Assembly: GCF_905163445.1 (NCBI RefSeq)
Contig: NC_053202.1
Location: 2,542,001 to 2,606,000, forward strand
Reading direction: 5' to 3'
From: Pararge aegeria
Taxonomy: Eukaryota; Arthropoda; Insecta; Lepidoptera; Nymphalidae
Length of the DNA stretch: 64,000 bases
Shown here one piece after another: positions 43,233 through 56,936 of this stretch. Below the pieces are notes generated by a model. That model was not told where the DNA came from and made no database searches. It worked only from the letters and a program-made list of their open reading frames with translations. Positions within the stretch are counted from its first letter, which is position 1. The number at the start of each line of letters is the position of its first letter. A program made the translations under genes and the position numbers.

Positions 43233-46200
43233 AAATAACAATTCCAAAGAGTGAAACTGAGGCCATGTTATCATCGTGCGAGTACTACCGTCGGGCGGGA
43301 CTAGTGTGCGCAGACGAGACGCACAAAAAAGACGAACTGCTGCGTCGGACGGCGTCCGTGTGCAACGAACTGGCTGTGAGATACATGAACGATGCGCAAC
43401 GTGAGTACGGCACGAGAAAAGCGAGCTTGGCTTTTTTAATTATAACCATCATGGCAACCAATGGGGCTTAAAGTAGCAGTAAGATGTCAGTTTTAGTGAC
43501 GATCAAATTAGTGCCGACAATGTGCTCCAACACTACACACACACACACAGACAATAAACACGGCGTAGACGAGGGCTCCGATTTCTAACGTCATCCGGAC
43601 GTGGTACCTTACACGGTACGGGGGCGTTCGGACTAAATTAATAAATAGTCCAAAAGTCTACCAACTGACAGAATAACGTCGAACCGAGCCGAGCAGAAGG
43701 CACCCTCGGGTCGACGTCCCCCACTTTTCCCCCGACGTCGTCGAGTCCTGGGGCTCTTCTCATGGCGAGCGCTTGCCCCACTGTGATTAAAACCCATTTT
43801 TATATTATAATTTTTTAAGCTTGGTATATTTGACTAGTAGAATACTATACACTATGAAAAATTTCAAATCGAAGATGGCCGCCACCACAAAACGCCGAAT
43901 TTCATTTATTTTTCAAAATGGGTATCAAATGAACTTGGCTTGACTAGTACAATAATGTACACTATATTTTTTTTATTTGAAATTTATGCATTACACTCGT
44001 ACAGAGATATACGTGAAGTACCTCGAGGAGTGCGAGAAGAAGGACGGCAACTCGAAATCTATATACAAACAGTTCAGCGCACTGTCGCGACGTTCGTCCG
44101 AGTGCCTGGACGAGGCCACGGCTATCTTCACTCAGGTCAACGACGTGCCCAACTTAGCGCTCCTGTACTGCAATAAGGCGCGCTATATAAGGTTCAGAGC
44201 GCATTGTATCCAAGGCGGTTTTAAGTGAGTAGCTTATTTACTTATTTCATTGTCTACTCTCTACCTTTAGGTAATGTTTATACAACGTGTAACCTAATTA
44301 CGAAATGATGTTGAAAGATGCATAAGTATACTTCATGAGGAATCAAGCTGTAAAAATATTAAATCAAAAGAAGCGATTTTATTTTTTCATAGAAACGTAT
44401 TCAAAACATTCTAAGTGTTTACTTGTGACAACCCTATTGAAGATAAAACACCGACACGCGTATAGTACCAACGCTACGCGACGCGTATCTAATAAAGCGA
44501 CAGGAGATGTTAGGGCTGTATCGGATTTCCTTCAGTAAAAACTGTTGGGGTTGTTTAATCAAAAACTATTAGGTTTTCGGTTTCATTGAGAAGTCTTAGA
44601 GGCAGTACATAATGTGCCTTTAAAGCCTGTGAAGTATTATTTTGGTTTTAATTTACACGTTGTATATGGACTATTTTTGTATGGAATAAATATTGTATGT
44701 CTTATTATAAACATATAAACAGACACTGGAAAACATTCATGTTTATCACACAAAAAACATAGATTGTATTATAAAATTTCTTTACAGTTCCGAAAAACGA
44801 AGCCTGTATAGTCAAGCCGAAGATCTGTACAGGTCGGCCCTAAAACTCTTAGGGCCCAGAGAATTTTGCGGGGCCACTTCAGTATGGGATCTCGTATCCT
44901 GGGAACTGTCCTGCCACCTTTACACCAGGGCTGTGCTGATGCAGGACTCTCCGGGTGTTTATGCGAATGTGAGTATTTTAACTACTATGAATCCCACTTC
45001 TGATGATCATAAATGAGAGATATCATCCATTTATTGAACGAAAGGACCATACACGGGACATAGTTGTGTCAGGCAATAATGTTATATCTTAGAAGTCGTG
45101 TCGCTTCAGCAGATCAGAATACAGTTCTCACCACACGGGTGTTTGAGGACATAGCCAAAAAAGTAAATTCCACATATACATACATAGTAAATATTTATTT
45201 ATTTATTTCCGAAACGTTATCGCTTACTATGGGCCTCATAAGAATGTTCAAGTGTCACTCAGCGGGCGATGGAGAGAGCTATGCTACGAGTATGTCTACA
45301 TGATCAAATAAGAAATGAGGATCATCACGGAGGAAATCCGTAGAAGAACTAGAGTTACCCACATAGCTCAGTGAGTCGCGAAGCTGGAGTGGCAATGGGC
45401 GGAGCACAGAGCTCGGAGAACCGATGGAAGTTTAAGCTACTGGAATGGCGACCTTGAACCGGTAAACGCAGCGAAGGTCGGTCCAACGAGGTGGAAAAAT
45501 GACATCAGGCGAGTCGCTGGAAGCAAGCGGCCCACGACCGTGAAAGTCAAAAGTCAAAGTTAAAAATATCTTTATTCAAGTAGGCCCATAGGTGGCACTT
45601 TTGATGCAAACATAAGAATTACACGGTAGTGAGATGATGGCGATAACCATCCGTAAACTTAAAACTAAAGCTACGAGGGTTCCAAACGCGTCCTGGTCTA
45701 AAAAGAAGCCCACAACAAACTTAGCCGGGTGTTTTTTTTTGTTATCACCATCTCACAATGTTATTTAAAATTATTAGAAGAGCAACCTGGTTAGAGCAAT
45801 AATATACACCCAAGCTTTGCACCGTGGATTGTGGACCTACAAAAGACCTACGTCCAGCAGCGGACGACAGTAGTTTTTAACCTATCTTCAGATTTTATTA
45901 AAAAATTTAATGTATAATCATAATTATTTATTGCAAAATACGCGTCAATAAGGTTTTACATGTTGGTTTAAGGTACAGTGTATTGCCAGTAATTTGGCAT
46001 GCAATGTTACAAAATAAATACAACTGCCCAACTAAATGATGTCAAAAGAATATAATAATAACACTTATATTACTAAATTGTCACATTAATTATTAGATTC
46101 AAATCTTAATTTAAACATAACATTTGCAAGATGAATTCGTCAACTTCCGCCATACTGTACCACAGAGATATATAAATTAAATGAAAAAAGTGTGTCAGCT

Positions 46201-49200
46201 CCGACGCACGACTGGAGTTTACTCCTTAAGTACGATTGTCGAAACATACACAAAAAGAGTTTATTTAGCTGAATAAAGATTAATACCATATGAAAGGGTA
46301 AATTTCATATCCTGTGGTAATGACAAGGTTGCTTGGAAGCATCTTTTAGCTCTCACAAGATAGAAAAATGAATGTTAAAATGCAAAATGTAAATTGTTGA
46401 TCTTGGAAAAGAGCAACTGCTGAGTTTCTTGCCGGCTTCTTCTCGGTAGAATTTGCCTTCCGAACCGGTGGTAGAATCACTACAAACAGACAGACTTGAC
46501 GTTTCAAAAGTGCTTATATTAGGCCTACTTGAAATAAATGAAATTTGAATTTGTGCAATTTATTCCCACACGGCGGAAGTGTAACTTCATAAAAGTAGCC
46601 TACGGGAGATCGAGGTGGATGTAGAGTGGAACTGGACATGGTAACAAGAATAGGAAAAATAAGTAAATTAAACGAAAGCGACGTTGCATGTTTGCGCATC
46701 ACAGTTGCCGGGCATGCAACGTCGCAAAGCGAAAACGTAACGAGGTCATTCATCAGTTGATTTTACTCCTCACATTTTTCTCATACCGGGCGCCTTATAT
46801 TTGAAAATCGATTCTTAAGGAGTAAACTCCATAGATAGACATATTCAAAAATGCTGTTAAAGCCCATTATCTTGAGCAATAAAGACGACAGTGATTAACT
46901 CTTACTCATATTTAAGTATGTTTTAGTATATATTAGTTTATTATTTTTTAAATTTATTATTATTAGTATTTTATGTGTGTAATCTTTATAAGTATTAGTG
47001 TGTAATTGTTCGTAAGTATGTATATAATAATAATACATCCCACCAATCGGTTTCCCTTGGTTTTCCTAATCCTAAGGTTGCCTGGAAGAGATCGCTACTA
47101 AGCGACAAGGCCGCCCTTTGTATCCTACTTTTTAAGTTTATTTTTGTTGCGTCCATTGTTCTTTTTTACTATTTGTGGTGTACATATAAAGTGTATGAAT
47201 GAATAAACTCCAATAATGGGCGTTCCTAATTTGTTGCAGGAAGTAACAGAAGTAGCGGAAGCCTTTAAACACGCTCTAAAGTACTGCTTGTTGAGTCCGG
47301 GGCCGCGCCAGTACTTGTACCAGTTCCGAGCCGCCATGATATACCATCGACTGGGCTCTCTGTACCATTCGCAATACAGGTAATCTTCATACCCAACTTA
47401 ATACCCTATTTTTTACAGGTGTACCCTTTACTAGCGGCTAACTAGCTTTTACTAGCGGCTTCGCTCGCGTGGTTATTCGAAGAACTTATCAAATTATTAA
47501 AACGTTTGGCACTTCGCTAGAAGGTGACTCGTAATCTGATAATTAGGTACCCCAACTTTGTTTTCTAAGTTCCTTAAATATTAACATTGGTAATGTAAGT
47601 TTCTATTTCAAATTCAAATTCAGAATTTCTTTATTCATGTAGGCCTATCACAGGCACTTATGAAGCTTTCTATTTAAATTTTATTATTATAAATTTACAT
47701 ATATTTTAATAATGCTTGTATAAAATTGAGTTATCGTACATTAGTAACCTAAGGCTAGCTTTATTCATAACTATAATACATGTAATTTTGTTGGTAGTTC
47801 TAATATAAATAAATAAAAATAAATAAATAAACTTTGCCAGGAGACGTGGTTTTTAGCATAGAGATTTATGAGCTACATGGGCTACTTTTTAAACCGGAAA
47901 AATTCAGTCAAGCGCGAGCGTCAGCGCAAGCGTATCTTTCCACAGGAACTGTGCAGTTTTCCCTGGTAAAAAATAGCATATGTCACTCTCCGGCCCATAA
48001 ACTATCTGTATGCAAAAAATAACACCAATCCGTTGCTCTGTTGCTGCATTATTGTTGGATAAACAAACACACTTTCGCAATTATAATATTAGTATGGATT
48101 AAGCTTAATTTGCATAATATGACATTGCGCAAAGTAACGTCACGCCTGCTTCAATCCAATAGAAATTTCATTTATTTCAAGTAGGCCTAATGTAAAAACT
48201 TTTGAAACGTCAAGTATGGCTAAGCTAAAGCTCTAATTTGCCTATGACTTCACGAGGGCGGCCATTACACCCGGCGATCGTTCGTGGGAAATACTTTATC
48301 AACTGTCAACAGCTAATAAGCGTGTCGCTTACTTGTTGGGATTTTTAAAAAAAAATCTGCTGTCAAAAGCGTCAAAAGTGTCGCTAACTTGTCGGGAATT
48401 TGTAAAAAAAAAACCCGCTGTCAAAAGCTTATAAGTTGTTAACCATTGCCTACAGTAGGTACTGTGAGAAATGTACTAGCACCATGGCTTTGGCTTAAAT
48501 TTATTGTGTAAGAAGATAGCATAATTACTAGCAGGTAAAACTTTAAAATAGTTATAATTTTGTTTTATGTTTTTGAACTTATACTTCTTTTGGCGCATTA
48601 TGGAAAAATTATGAGGGTAAATTTTTACGATGCGTGCGCACGCCGTCACGAAACACCGACACCCTGAAGTTAGCAATAATCGACATTTTAGTTTTTCAAA
48701 AAAAAGGTATGGCAGTGTACACTTTCAATTGTCAAAGTCTGCGGTCGCATTCCGGTGATTCAATTGCACAAAAATCTTTTAATGTTGAGCGAAACTTGGT
48801 TGTCCGATAATTAGATAACCAGATAATGCGTTATACAAAATCTTTAGTTTTAAATACCTTTTGTCTATTGTTAGTGTCGTTTTTTTTCTACAAACGTAGA
48901 TATTTTTTTTCTCTAAGGCAAAAGATAACATTTTTGATAAGATTTTTATCTTGTTACGCCAAATAAGTATTAACTTCTAACGCTTGTAAATTCAAATTCA
49001 AAATTTCTTTATTCATGTAGGCCTATCACAGGCACTTATGAAGCGTTCATACATATATGTTTACATAATTGTAAGGGGATGGTGATAACTTCGTACGCCA
49101 ACTTAAACCTAAAGCTACGAGGTTTCCAAACGCGCCCTGGTCTAAGAAGAGCCCACAACAAACTTAGCCGGGTGAAGTACATAAGTACACATACTTTCTT

Positions 49201-50728
49201 TTTATTTTTTCTATTTTTGTTCTCGTTTTAATCTGTATAATTTGAACTACTATGTATTTAATTTGTGTAATTTGTGTTGACCGTACTGATTGAATTAAAA
49301 TAAATAAATAAATAAGGGTTTTGTTGTCAGGATAACTCAGGAAGAGGGTCCCCGTCGCCGTAGTCTGCTCAACGCCACGTGCAGCCAGTACGAGAAGGCG
49401 GCGATGCAATTCGCGGTTCTGGAAGACGCCGCAATGTTCCTCACCGTGCGCCTTGAGCACGTGGCCGCGCTCGAGACCCACGCAGCCGGTGAGCGCTACC
49501 TTACACAGCCGTCATCAGCGTGCACCTCATACATGCACTAAAGCACTCATTATCATCATCCACTATTAAACATAGGTCTTTTGTAGAGAGTTCCAAAATC
49601 CACGGTCCTGGGCCGCTTGTTTCCAGCGGCTGCCAGCGACTTTTAACGTTTGACGTCGTCTGTCCACGTCGCGGATTAAATATTTTTTTAAAACTCCTTC
49701 CACATGTTTATCAAATGAATGGGCTTGATTGGTAGAATAATGAAAAGGGATGACGAATATTATCCAACAAAATGGAAACTAAACATTTGAAAATTATTTT
49801 TGTGCCTGAACAATGATCCAGATTTGATGGGCCATATCAAAGTCAAAGTCAAAAAAATCTTTATTCAAGTAGGCCCATTGGTGGCACTTTTGATGCGTAC
49901 ATGAGAATTACACGGTAGTGAGATGATGGCGATAACCACATTCGTAAACTTAAAACTAAAGCTACGAGGGTTCCAAACGCGTCCTGGTCTAAGAAGAAGC
50001 CCACAACAAACTAAGCCGGGTGTTTTTTTTTTGTTATCACCATCTCACATTGTTATTTAAAATTATTAGACAAGAAACCTTGTTAGAGCAACAATTCACA
50101 CCCAAGCTTTTTTATCGATTACGCAGTCCTTTATACTATAATAGGACTTTTCAATAAGCTCACGTTTAATACAAACGTTGAACTTTTTAAGAGACATCTC
50201 CAAAATGTCAATGGGTAGTTTATTGACATCATATTAATCCATTACATTATTAGATTATTTAAATCTTATAACAAAATACAAACAACCTGGAAAAACTATG
50301 TCTCGCGATATGGGCTAAGAGTTAATTCTCATTACTTGGTTACAGTATCACCGAACGTAAAGCTGAAGTCTCTCCAAAACGCGATAGAACTTCTTCGCCA
50401 ATGCCACTCCATCATGAAAGTGCTGAAAGAAAAAGACCCTGAAGAACAGAGAGACACTCCCAAACCTGAGGAGGCGGACGAGAAGACCCTGAGAAACGAA
50501 CATAGTCTACTAGCCCTGTATGAAAATCGCCTGCATTACATATTAAAAAATATAATTCAGTACTGCATAACAAAAACCAATAAAGACTATGAAAAAATTA
50601 CGGATATGTATAAAAAATTGTATTGTGCTAGCTTGAGGATTAAAAAGAATGACGATGTGCGGCTATACGCGTCCAGTATATGCGATGTTTTGGTGTCTAT
50701 GGATGTAATTAGTAAAGATTTTGAGTAG
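43233..50728 (+). CDS. EDRF1: Duplicated EDRF1 C-terminal half (exons 12-17)
   Basis: Exons by alignment to unit 1: 43233-43400, 44005-44224, 44788-44968, 47240-47379, 49331-49488, 50346-50728. All splice sites and phases are intact and encode about 416 residues. Comparing exons by eye, exons 12, 15 and 16 match exactly, exon 14 has two synonymous changes, exon 17 has one synonymous change, and exon 13 has one missense change (NKARYM to NKARYI). No exons 1-11 and no obvious promoter precede it, so alone it lacks a start. It could be used only if exon 11 splices to exon 12 of this copy past the first set, or it is silent. An assembly artefact joining two haplotypes would look the same. It ends with the same stop and retains the AATAAA at 51123. 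Confidence 0.85.
45226..45875 (+). mobile_element. Unit 2 copy of the RTE fragment nested with a LINE family A tail
   Basis: Counterpart of 34852-35495, with a small extra insertion near 45315-45335 ('GGATCATCACGGAGGAAATC') not present in unit 1. Non-coding. Confidence 0.7.
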
Positions 50729-51635
50729 ACAAACTGCCGTTATTGTCTATGGTTATTCTATGTTTTAAGTCCAAGACATCAGACTGATTCTGAGAATCTC
50801 CTCACACACCTAATCCATTTGCAACCTAGCAATACCGAAAAATTCATCACAATTTTTTTAAATAATTTTAACGATTTCTCAATGTATGGTAGTAAATACT
50901 TTATGCATCTTAAAAAGTGATATTTTTCTATAACATATAAGGTGTCTCAGATATTAACGTCATAGGTTTTTTATATATATATTTATGATAACAGTCACTA
51001 CACACGTATATCACATGTTTTTGGCTTGATGTTGATTTCTGTGACAACTTGTATATATATACCTTTTTGTAAAAAAAACGTGTTTATTTTTCGAATGATT
51101 GTTAGTGCTAAGTAACTTATTAAAATAAATATTTTTGTCTTTGAATTAATTTTTTTCTTTTGTAATTTAATATTTTGGTCGGCAATTTATAATTTGTGGG
51201 AGGCTTTGGCCGTGGCTAGTTACCACCCTACCGACAAAAACGTGCCGCTACGCATGCCAGTGCGATGTCGCGTGGAAACCGATTAGGAGTATGACTACCA
51301 TACTCCATAACAGGTTAGCCCGCTACCATTTTAGACTGCATCACTTACCATAAGGTAAGATTGCAGTCAAGGGCTAACTTGTAGTGGAATTAAAAAAACA
51401 AACATCTGGGAGAGATCGCTTTAGCGATAAAACGCCTTCGCACACCTAAACTAGTTTTTTATTATTTTCTATTTGTAAATGTGTTTCTTTGTATTTTGTT
51501 TTTGTGTGTGCAATAAAGAATTTAATAATAATAATGCCTTATTAATAATAATAGTTTGATTAATCGATTTTAAGATGCCTTACTATAGGTACGACCCGGA
51601 GTCAATCCGATCGTTCGTTCGTTCTTGAAAATAGC

Positions 51636-52643
51636 AGTGCATTGCTCTACTGGGATCGAACGATTATCACTGACAGGTATATTACAGCTAATAGACCTGA
51701 CATAGCGCTAGTCGATCGATCAGTGCGCCGTGCAATAATTGTTGACATTACTATTCCACATGACGATAATCTGCTGAAAGCTAAAAAGGAAAAAGTATCT
51801 AAATACTTGGACCTTGCTCACGAGATTACCGCCATGTGGAGTGTTGAGTCCACCGTTATTGTTCCGAGTGTCGTCTCAGTCAATGTCTTCTCGCGAAAAG
51901 CTTCGACCAACATCTTAAGAAGCTTTCGCTTGGTTGTTGGATCAAGGGTCGGCGACAGAAGGCAGTAGTCCTTGAAACGGCGCGTATTGTGAGGAGGTTC
52001 CTCACTCTGGAGCCCTGACGGCCGGTTGCTTGGGCATTCGAAAGCCCCGCGAGCGGAGGGTGGATGTTTTTTTTTTTATAAATTTTTAATAGTTTTCTAT
52101 TATTTTATTTTTAAGCATTGTTAAGAATTTAGATGCCTTTTAGAGCGTTGGTATCCGCTAAGGAAAGTGTTTGGGTTAGAATAAGTGTTGTAAGAATTAG
52201 ATGCAGAGTAGCCGAGCTTTTTGTGACAGCCGGTGAAGTACTACCAGTTATTTCTGCCGCCAAGCAGCAGTGTTCCGGTGTGAAGCGCGCGGTTGCCGGT
52301 GTAATTACAGGTACATGAGGCCTAAAACCTACGCCTCAGGCTGACAAACACGTGGCGGAACTTTGTAGGGCATTTTCTCTGCATTTTTTTAAATTTATAA
52401 ATATACTACGACCATACACACATCGCCATCTAGCCCCAAAGTAAGCGTAGCTTGTGTTTACTAAGATGACTGATGAATATTTTTATGAAAAATATACATA
52501 AATAATAGCAATATACATATAAACACCCAGACAGTGAAAAACATTCATGCTCATCACACAAACATTTTCCAGTAGTGGGAATCGAACCCACGGCCTTGGA
52601 CTTAGAAAGCAGGGTCGCTGCCCTCTGCGCCAATCGGCCGTCA
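51636..52643 (+). mobile_element. Unit 2 copies of the R2-like LINE fragment and downstream SINE
   Basis: 51636-52125 repeats the endonuclease-tail LINE fragment (one visible replacement, LVKAKK to LLKAKK). 52395-52643 repeats the minus-strand SINE. Confidence 0.7.
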
Positions 52644-52844
52644 TATTATTATAATTTAATATATAACTATAATAATATATATTATAATACTTACTTAGCC
52701 CCCCTAAATCCTACTTTACGTCCGAGCTGAACATCTTGCCACGTGGGGGGCGGACACGCGTACAATCAAAACTTACGTGGCTAACAAAGTAGGTGACCCA
52801 TGAACCAGTGACTCCTTGCTGAACAGGCGGGCGGGAGTCGGGGA

Positions 52845-53010
52845 ACCCGAAGAGGGAGACGCAGAGGGAGGAGAAGAAGAAGTACAGAACACCATAATAT
52901 AGATACATAGAAGGGGGTGTAGATATCTTTTTTCCTGTGAGTTGCGGGACGGGATATTTATAACAGCCGACATAGGAAGTCGAGAAAGTGAAAATCACTA
53001 GTGTATATAC
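52845..53010 (+). mobile_element. 3' tip of an R2-like LINE at the right end of the duplication
   Basis: From 'GGAGACGCAGAGGGAGGAGA' to 'GTCGAGAAAGTGAAAATCAC' this matches the last part of the longer element at 58920-59070, including the 'GAAGGGGGTGTAGATATC' word where the duplication unit stops. Only the terminal coding stretch (Arg-rich) and the 3' UTR are present. Confidence 0.75.
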
Positions 53011-55693
53011 TTATATATTTATATCACTTATAAATACAAATAAGATATTAACATACATGAAATAACATTACCCATAATTAATATAATCTACTAAAAAATA
53101 TATACAACATATAGATATAAATATGTGGGGGATTGTATGAAATGAAGAAAAACTCGTAATTTCTTGACAATTTATTTATTTTATCATATCAAACAGTCTA
53201 TTTAAAACAATATCTCTGCGTATCCTTGATAATTGCAAAATTAATAAACGTAGAGTTCTGTTAGGATACTCTAAATATATTAGTAAACTCTTTGTATGTA
53301 TACTCAGAGAAATTTTACGACGACAGCTATTGTAGTTGTTCTTATATAAAAAAAGTTATTTCATTGGTTTCAATAGGAGAGTCATCTGTGTATATGAAAA
53401 AGTGTCGTCAAAATGTATTAAATTAGGATGGCGCCACATTTGCATCAGGGTAACTCTTAAAAGAAGCGCCAAATATAAATACCGTACTATTTACTGTTTA
53501 CGAAATAAAATCACTCTAAACACACGTTTGGTTATAATAAATCTGTAAGTTAAATAATTAACTACTTTAGTCGATAATGACATTAAATTTTTTAACTCGG
53601 CATACTTCAATTCATCTACGATTGCTACATTCATACCATACCCTGTGCATCCACCAGCGCCATTGTGGAGGATTTTTGAACTGTTATTTAGCGCAACAAC
53701 TGGACACTTTTTCAACTTTTCTCCCATATAAGATGACTCTCCTTACCTCTACCCTCCATAGTTTCATTATGATGTAGAATAACACATCACAAGTTTAGTT
53801 CAGTCGACGTAAACCTTCACCCAATATTTGTCTTATGCCATTATCAAAGCATTGCAGCGTTATTTTAAAAATAAAATATTAATATACCTATTTACAAAAG
53901 CATAATTATATAATAGTATGAAATCATTAAACAACTATCACAACGCGGTCCTGCCCGCGTCACGTAAGGTGAACTTAGGGACGCGTCTGTACTATTAGAA
54001 TAACCTAGCGATATCTAAGTTTTGTACTTTGGCGTGTACATAGCTCATAATTTGTACCCCCTTATTAATAAAAGTAAAGTTACGGAATAATAATGACACT
54101 AAAATCGACTAATAAATAATAATAGTAACTCTCTTAAACAAAATATTACCCACCTCTGTTTTATAGGAAATCGGTTAGATATGTCTTTAACCAATGGAAA
54201 ATGATCATATTAAACTGTAAACAATTGTGCTATAACAAGTTCATATGTGTGCGTTATGACGTATGTATGCATTATTGGTTATTTTTTATTATCTAAGACT
54301 CTGAAAATATAAAATATAATATTGTGGTTTATTTAATTATAGTATGTATATATCTTGTTTATTTAATTGTAGTATGTATGTATATACGTAATTTTCATTT
54401 GGTAACTTTTATCAAGAGACTAGAATAAGACTACGAAAAATGTAATTCCTTAACTTAGCATAGATTACGTAGATAGGTGTTTTAAATTATCAATTTAATT
54501 ATTATTACCTGTTTTTTTTTGTGTAATTGATTACCCTCATATTCCACGTTTAAAAAAATAAATAGTCTATAGGAATATTACACATATAAAAAAAGTTACG
54601 CGTTTGGCATGATAGTCGAAAACAAAGCCTTAGAAATCTTTTACTCCCTTCTACCTACTACTATTACTAGGTATATAATAAAATACACAGAATTATGAAG
54701 ACACAGAACCCTCATTCAGCCATTATTGCATGCACTGCATTGTGTCCATAAACAGTGAAAACGCCCCGCGCACGTTCACTTCACACCCTCGTAACGTTGC
54801 TAGCCCAAAACTTTTTACGATCTTCCACATTTTTCCCCATTTTACAAAAATTATATCCCCCCATTATATATTTGTCAGGGGATTAAATTGTCCCCACCTG
54901 CTAAAGTACGTGATCATAGAATAAGAGTACTTTAACCCTAACCGTTTATTATTACACGTACATATATTATTTGGCTATTATTTCCACTTGTGCGCCAGTG
55001 CTCTAAGAGTTGATAAAGCTGTGGGAGAAGATGCATTTTTATCCTTTCCCCTGGGAGATAATAGTCTCCTGCCCTTACTCCTAAATGGTATGCGGTGACT
55101 AACCGCCTGTTCGAGAGACACTACCAAAGTGGAGTGGTTTCATATGTTTCATTATTAGTTGTGTACTCGGATTCTGTATGTTCCTAATTCTGTGGTTTAA
55201 TACTTACTTACAGTTTAAATTGAGTACCTAGTCATTCCGACCAAATCGCAATCACAAATTTGTAGAGCCACCTGCATCCTTATCAAACTTGTAAGCTTAT
55301 AAAAGAGATACTTAGACGACTTTGACATTTCTGACTTTGACTTTGATTTTAATAATAGCAGCGATAGCAGTAATTTTAAAGCCAATGCCAATGCCAATTT
55401 CAAATGTTTGTGTAGTCCATAAAGATTCCTTTAGATGCGTCGATCACTTTTTTTGATCATTTGAAACGTCATTTTGTCTCGTTCAAAATAATTATAAGAT
55501 TTTAATATTTGGTCCCATTTTAATCATTCGCTTATCAGATATAAAAATAATAAGTAAAAACTATTTGGATTAAATTAATCTATCTACAGTACGCGCGATC
55601 TTAGTGACGGACTGAAGTAAGTCACGTGTTTTTAGGAATTTAATTTTATCTGCGATGGCAACTATAATCTACGCCATTAAAGAATGGATTTAG
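53011..55693. other. Gene-poor AT-rich intergenic region
   Basis: No recognisable coding sequence on either strand. The open frames at 53336-53548, 53491-53727 and 54730-54924 have no domain and no neighbours in phase. A fragment at about 54860-55080 shares 'GGGAGATAATAGTCTCC'-like words with the repeat near 27170-27240. Confidence 0.5.
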
Positions 55694-55772
55694 ACAGCCG
55701 ATGTCGTGTTATCTCTTTCGCACAATATACGGGCGTGCAATGTATGTGAATGAAATAGCATGACATCGGCTA
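55694..55772. repeat. Imperfect foldback
   Basis: AGCCGATGTCGTGTTATCTC on the left and GAAATAGCATGACATCGGCT on the right are reverse complements with a few mismatches, separated by about 35 bp that also partly pair. Likely a small MITE or hairpin element. Confidence 0.6.
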
Positions 55773-56936
55773 CGTTTTATGTAATACGAGTATGTATGAA
55801 ATTAAAATCTAAGAAACCCCCGACAAAAAAAAATGTACTTAATTTGTCATCCAAGATGGCTACCACTACAAAATTACAAATGATATATATTTTTTTTTTT
55901 CATACTGTATAATATTGTCTAGTCAAGTCCGTTCACATGATGCCCATATTTATGGAGCTGCGAGAAAATATGTTCCACCATTTTGTGGCAGCGACCATCT
56001 TGGACCGATTTTTATCAAATACAAAGCTAGGAACACAGCAGACTAAATAATAAATCAAACAAAAAAAACAGTAAAATAAAAATCGTGGCATCCGTTTAGG
56101 AGATACTATGTGACAGACAGACACACACGCGACACGTCAAACCAAAACTCCTTGTCGTTTTTGCATCTGGGGTTGAAAAATATTCTTTAATGGCGCGCGT
56201 TCTACAACTGTTCTTGCGCAAAAGTCTCGGACTAACTTGAGCACGGTCGAGTAAGACAGTGCGTAATGTAGCTTATCTCTAAATTCGTTCATTTCTCTGC
56301 ACTGGAATGGAGTTTATGCCTTTTCAGGCATTGATGTGTTCCTGAAAATAGTTAAAACAAGCACGTAATTATAAAAGTTAGCTCAGAAAACGACAGCTGT
56401 ACTTTTCTACGAATTTTAACATTTCATAATGGCGTCGCACTGCCGCCATGTTGATATTTTTTCAAACTTTTAACAGCCATTGTCATTTGGAGTGATGTTA
56501 GGATTCGTCCAAACCGGTCAGTCATATAGAAGTTATGCTGGCAAAAAGAAGCACACACAAAAGTTTACTCATTTTTCTTTTGTATGAAAACTTAAATTAA
56601 ATAAGTCTTTCTTAATTTCATTAGAAAATTTCCATTAAGAGTTATAATAAAACTTAAAGATAGGCATTGTAAGAGTTATAAAACTACCCTTAAGTATTTA
56701 TAACTCGTACTGGTGATTTTCTGAATATTATATCATCTGTATACTCCGTGCATACCCTCTATGCACGCCACTGATGGTGCTGCGATATAAAATTCCAAAT
56801 TCTCCTGCGGATGTACGCCGCACGTGTCCTTTGGCAGCGCAGCGGCGCCTTTGACAAAACACCGCACGGGCCAAGACGACCGTGTATATAAGCTAATGGA
56901 CTTTACGCCTATGGGCGTATCAAAGAGATAAAGATG
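55773..56936. other. Intergenic region, no gene seen
   Basis: Contains several 'AAGATGGC'-type words shared with noncoding sequence at 32070-32090, but no coding sequence or complete repeat that I can name. Confidence 0.4.

Larger units (their letters stand above)
42573..52932 (+). repeat. Tandem duplication unit 2
   Basis: Second copy of the EDRF1 3' block, lacking the RTE insertion and one of two local repeats near 44350. It begins inside the head of a minus-strand SINE (42574-42655) and ends in the same R2-like LINE tail as unit 1, then continues into unique flank (52933 onward). The repeats it carries mirror those listed for unit 1. Confidence 0.95.
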
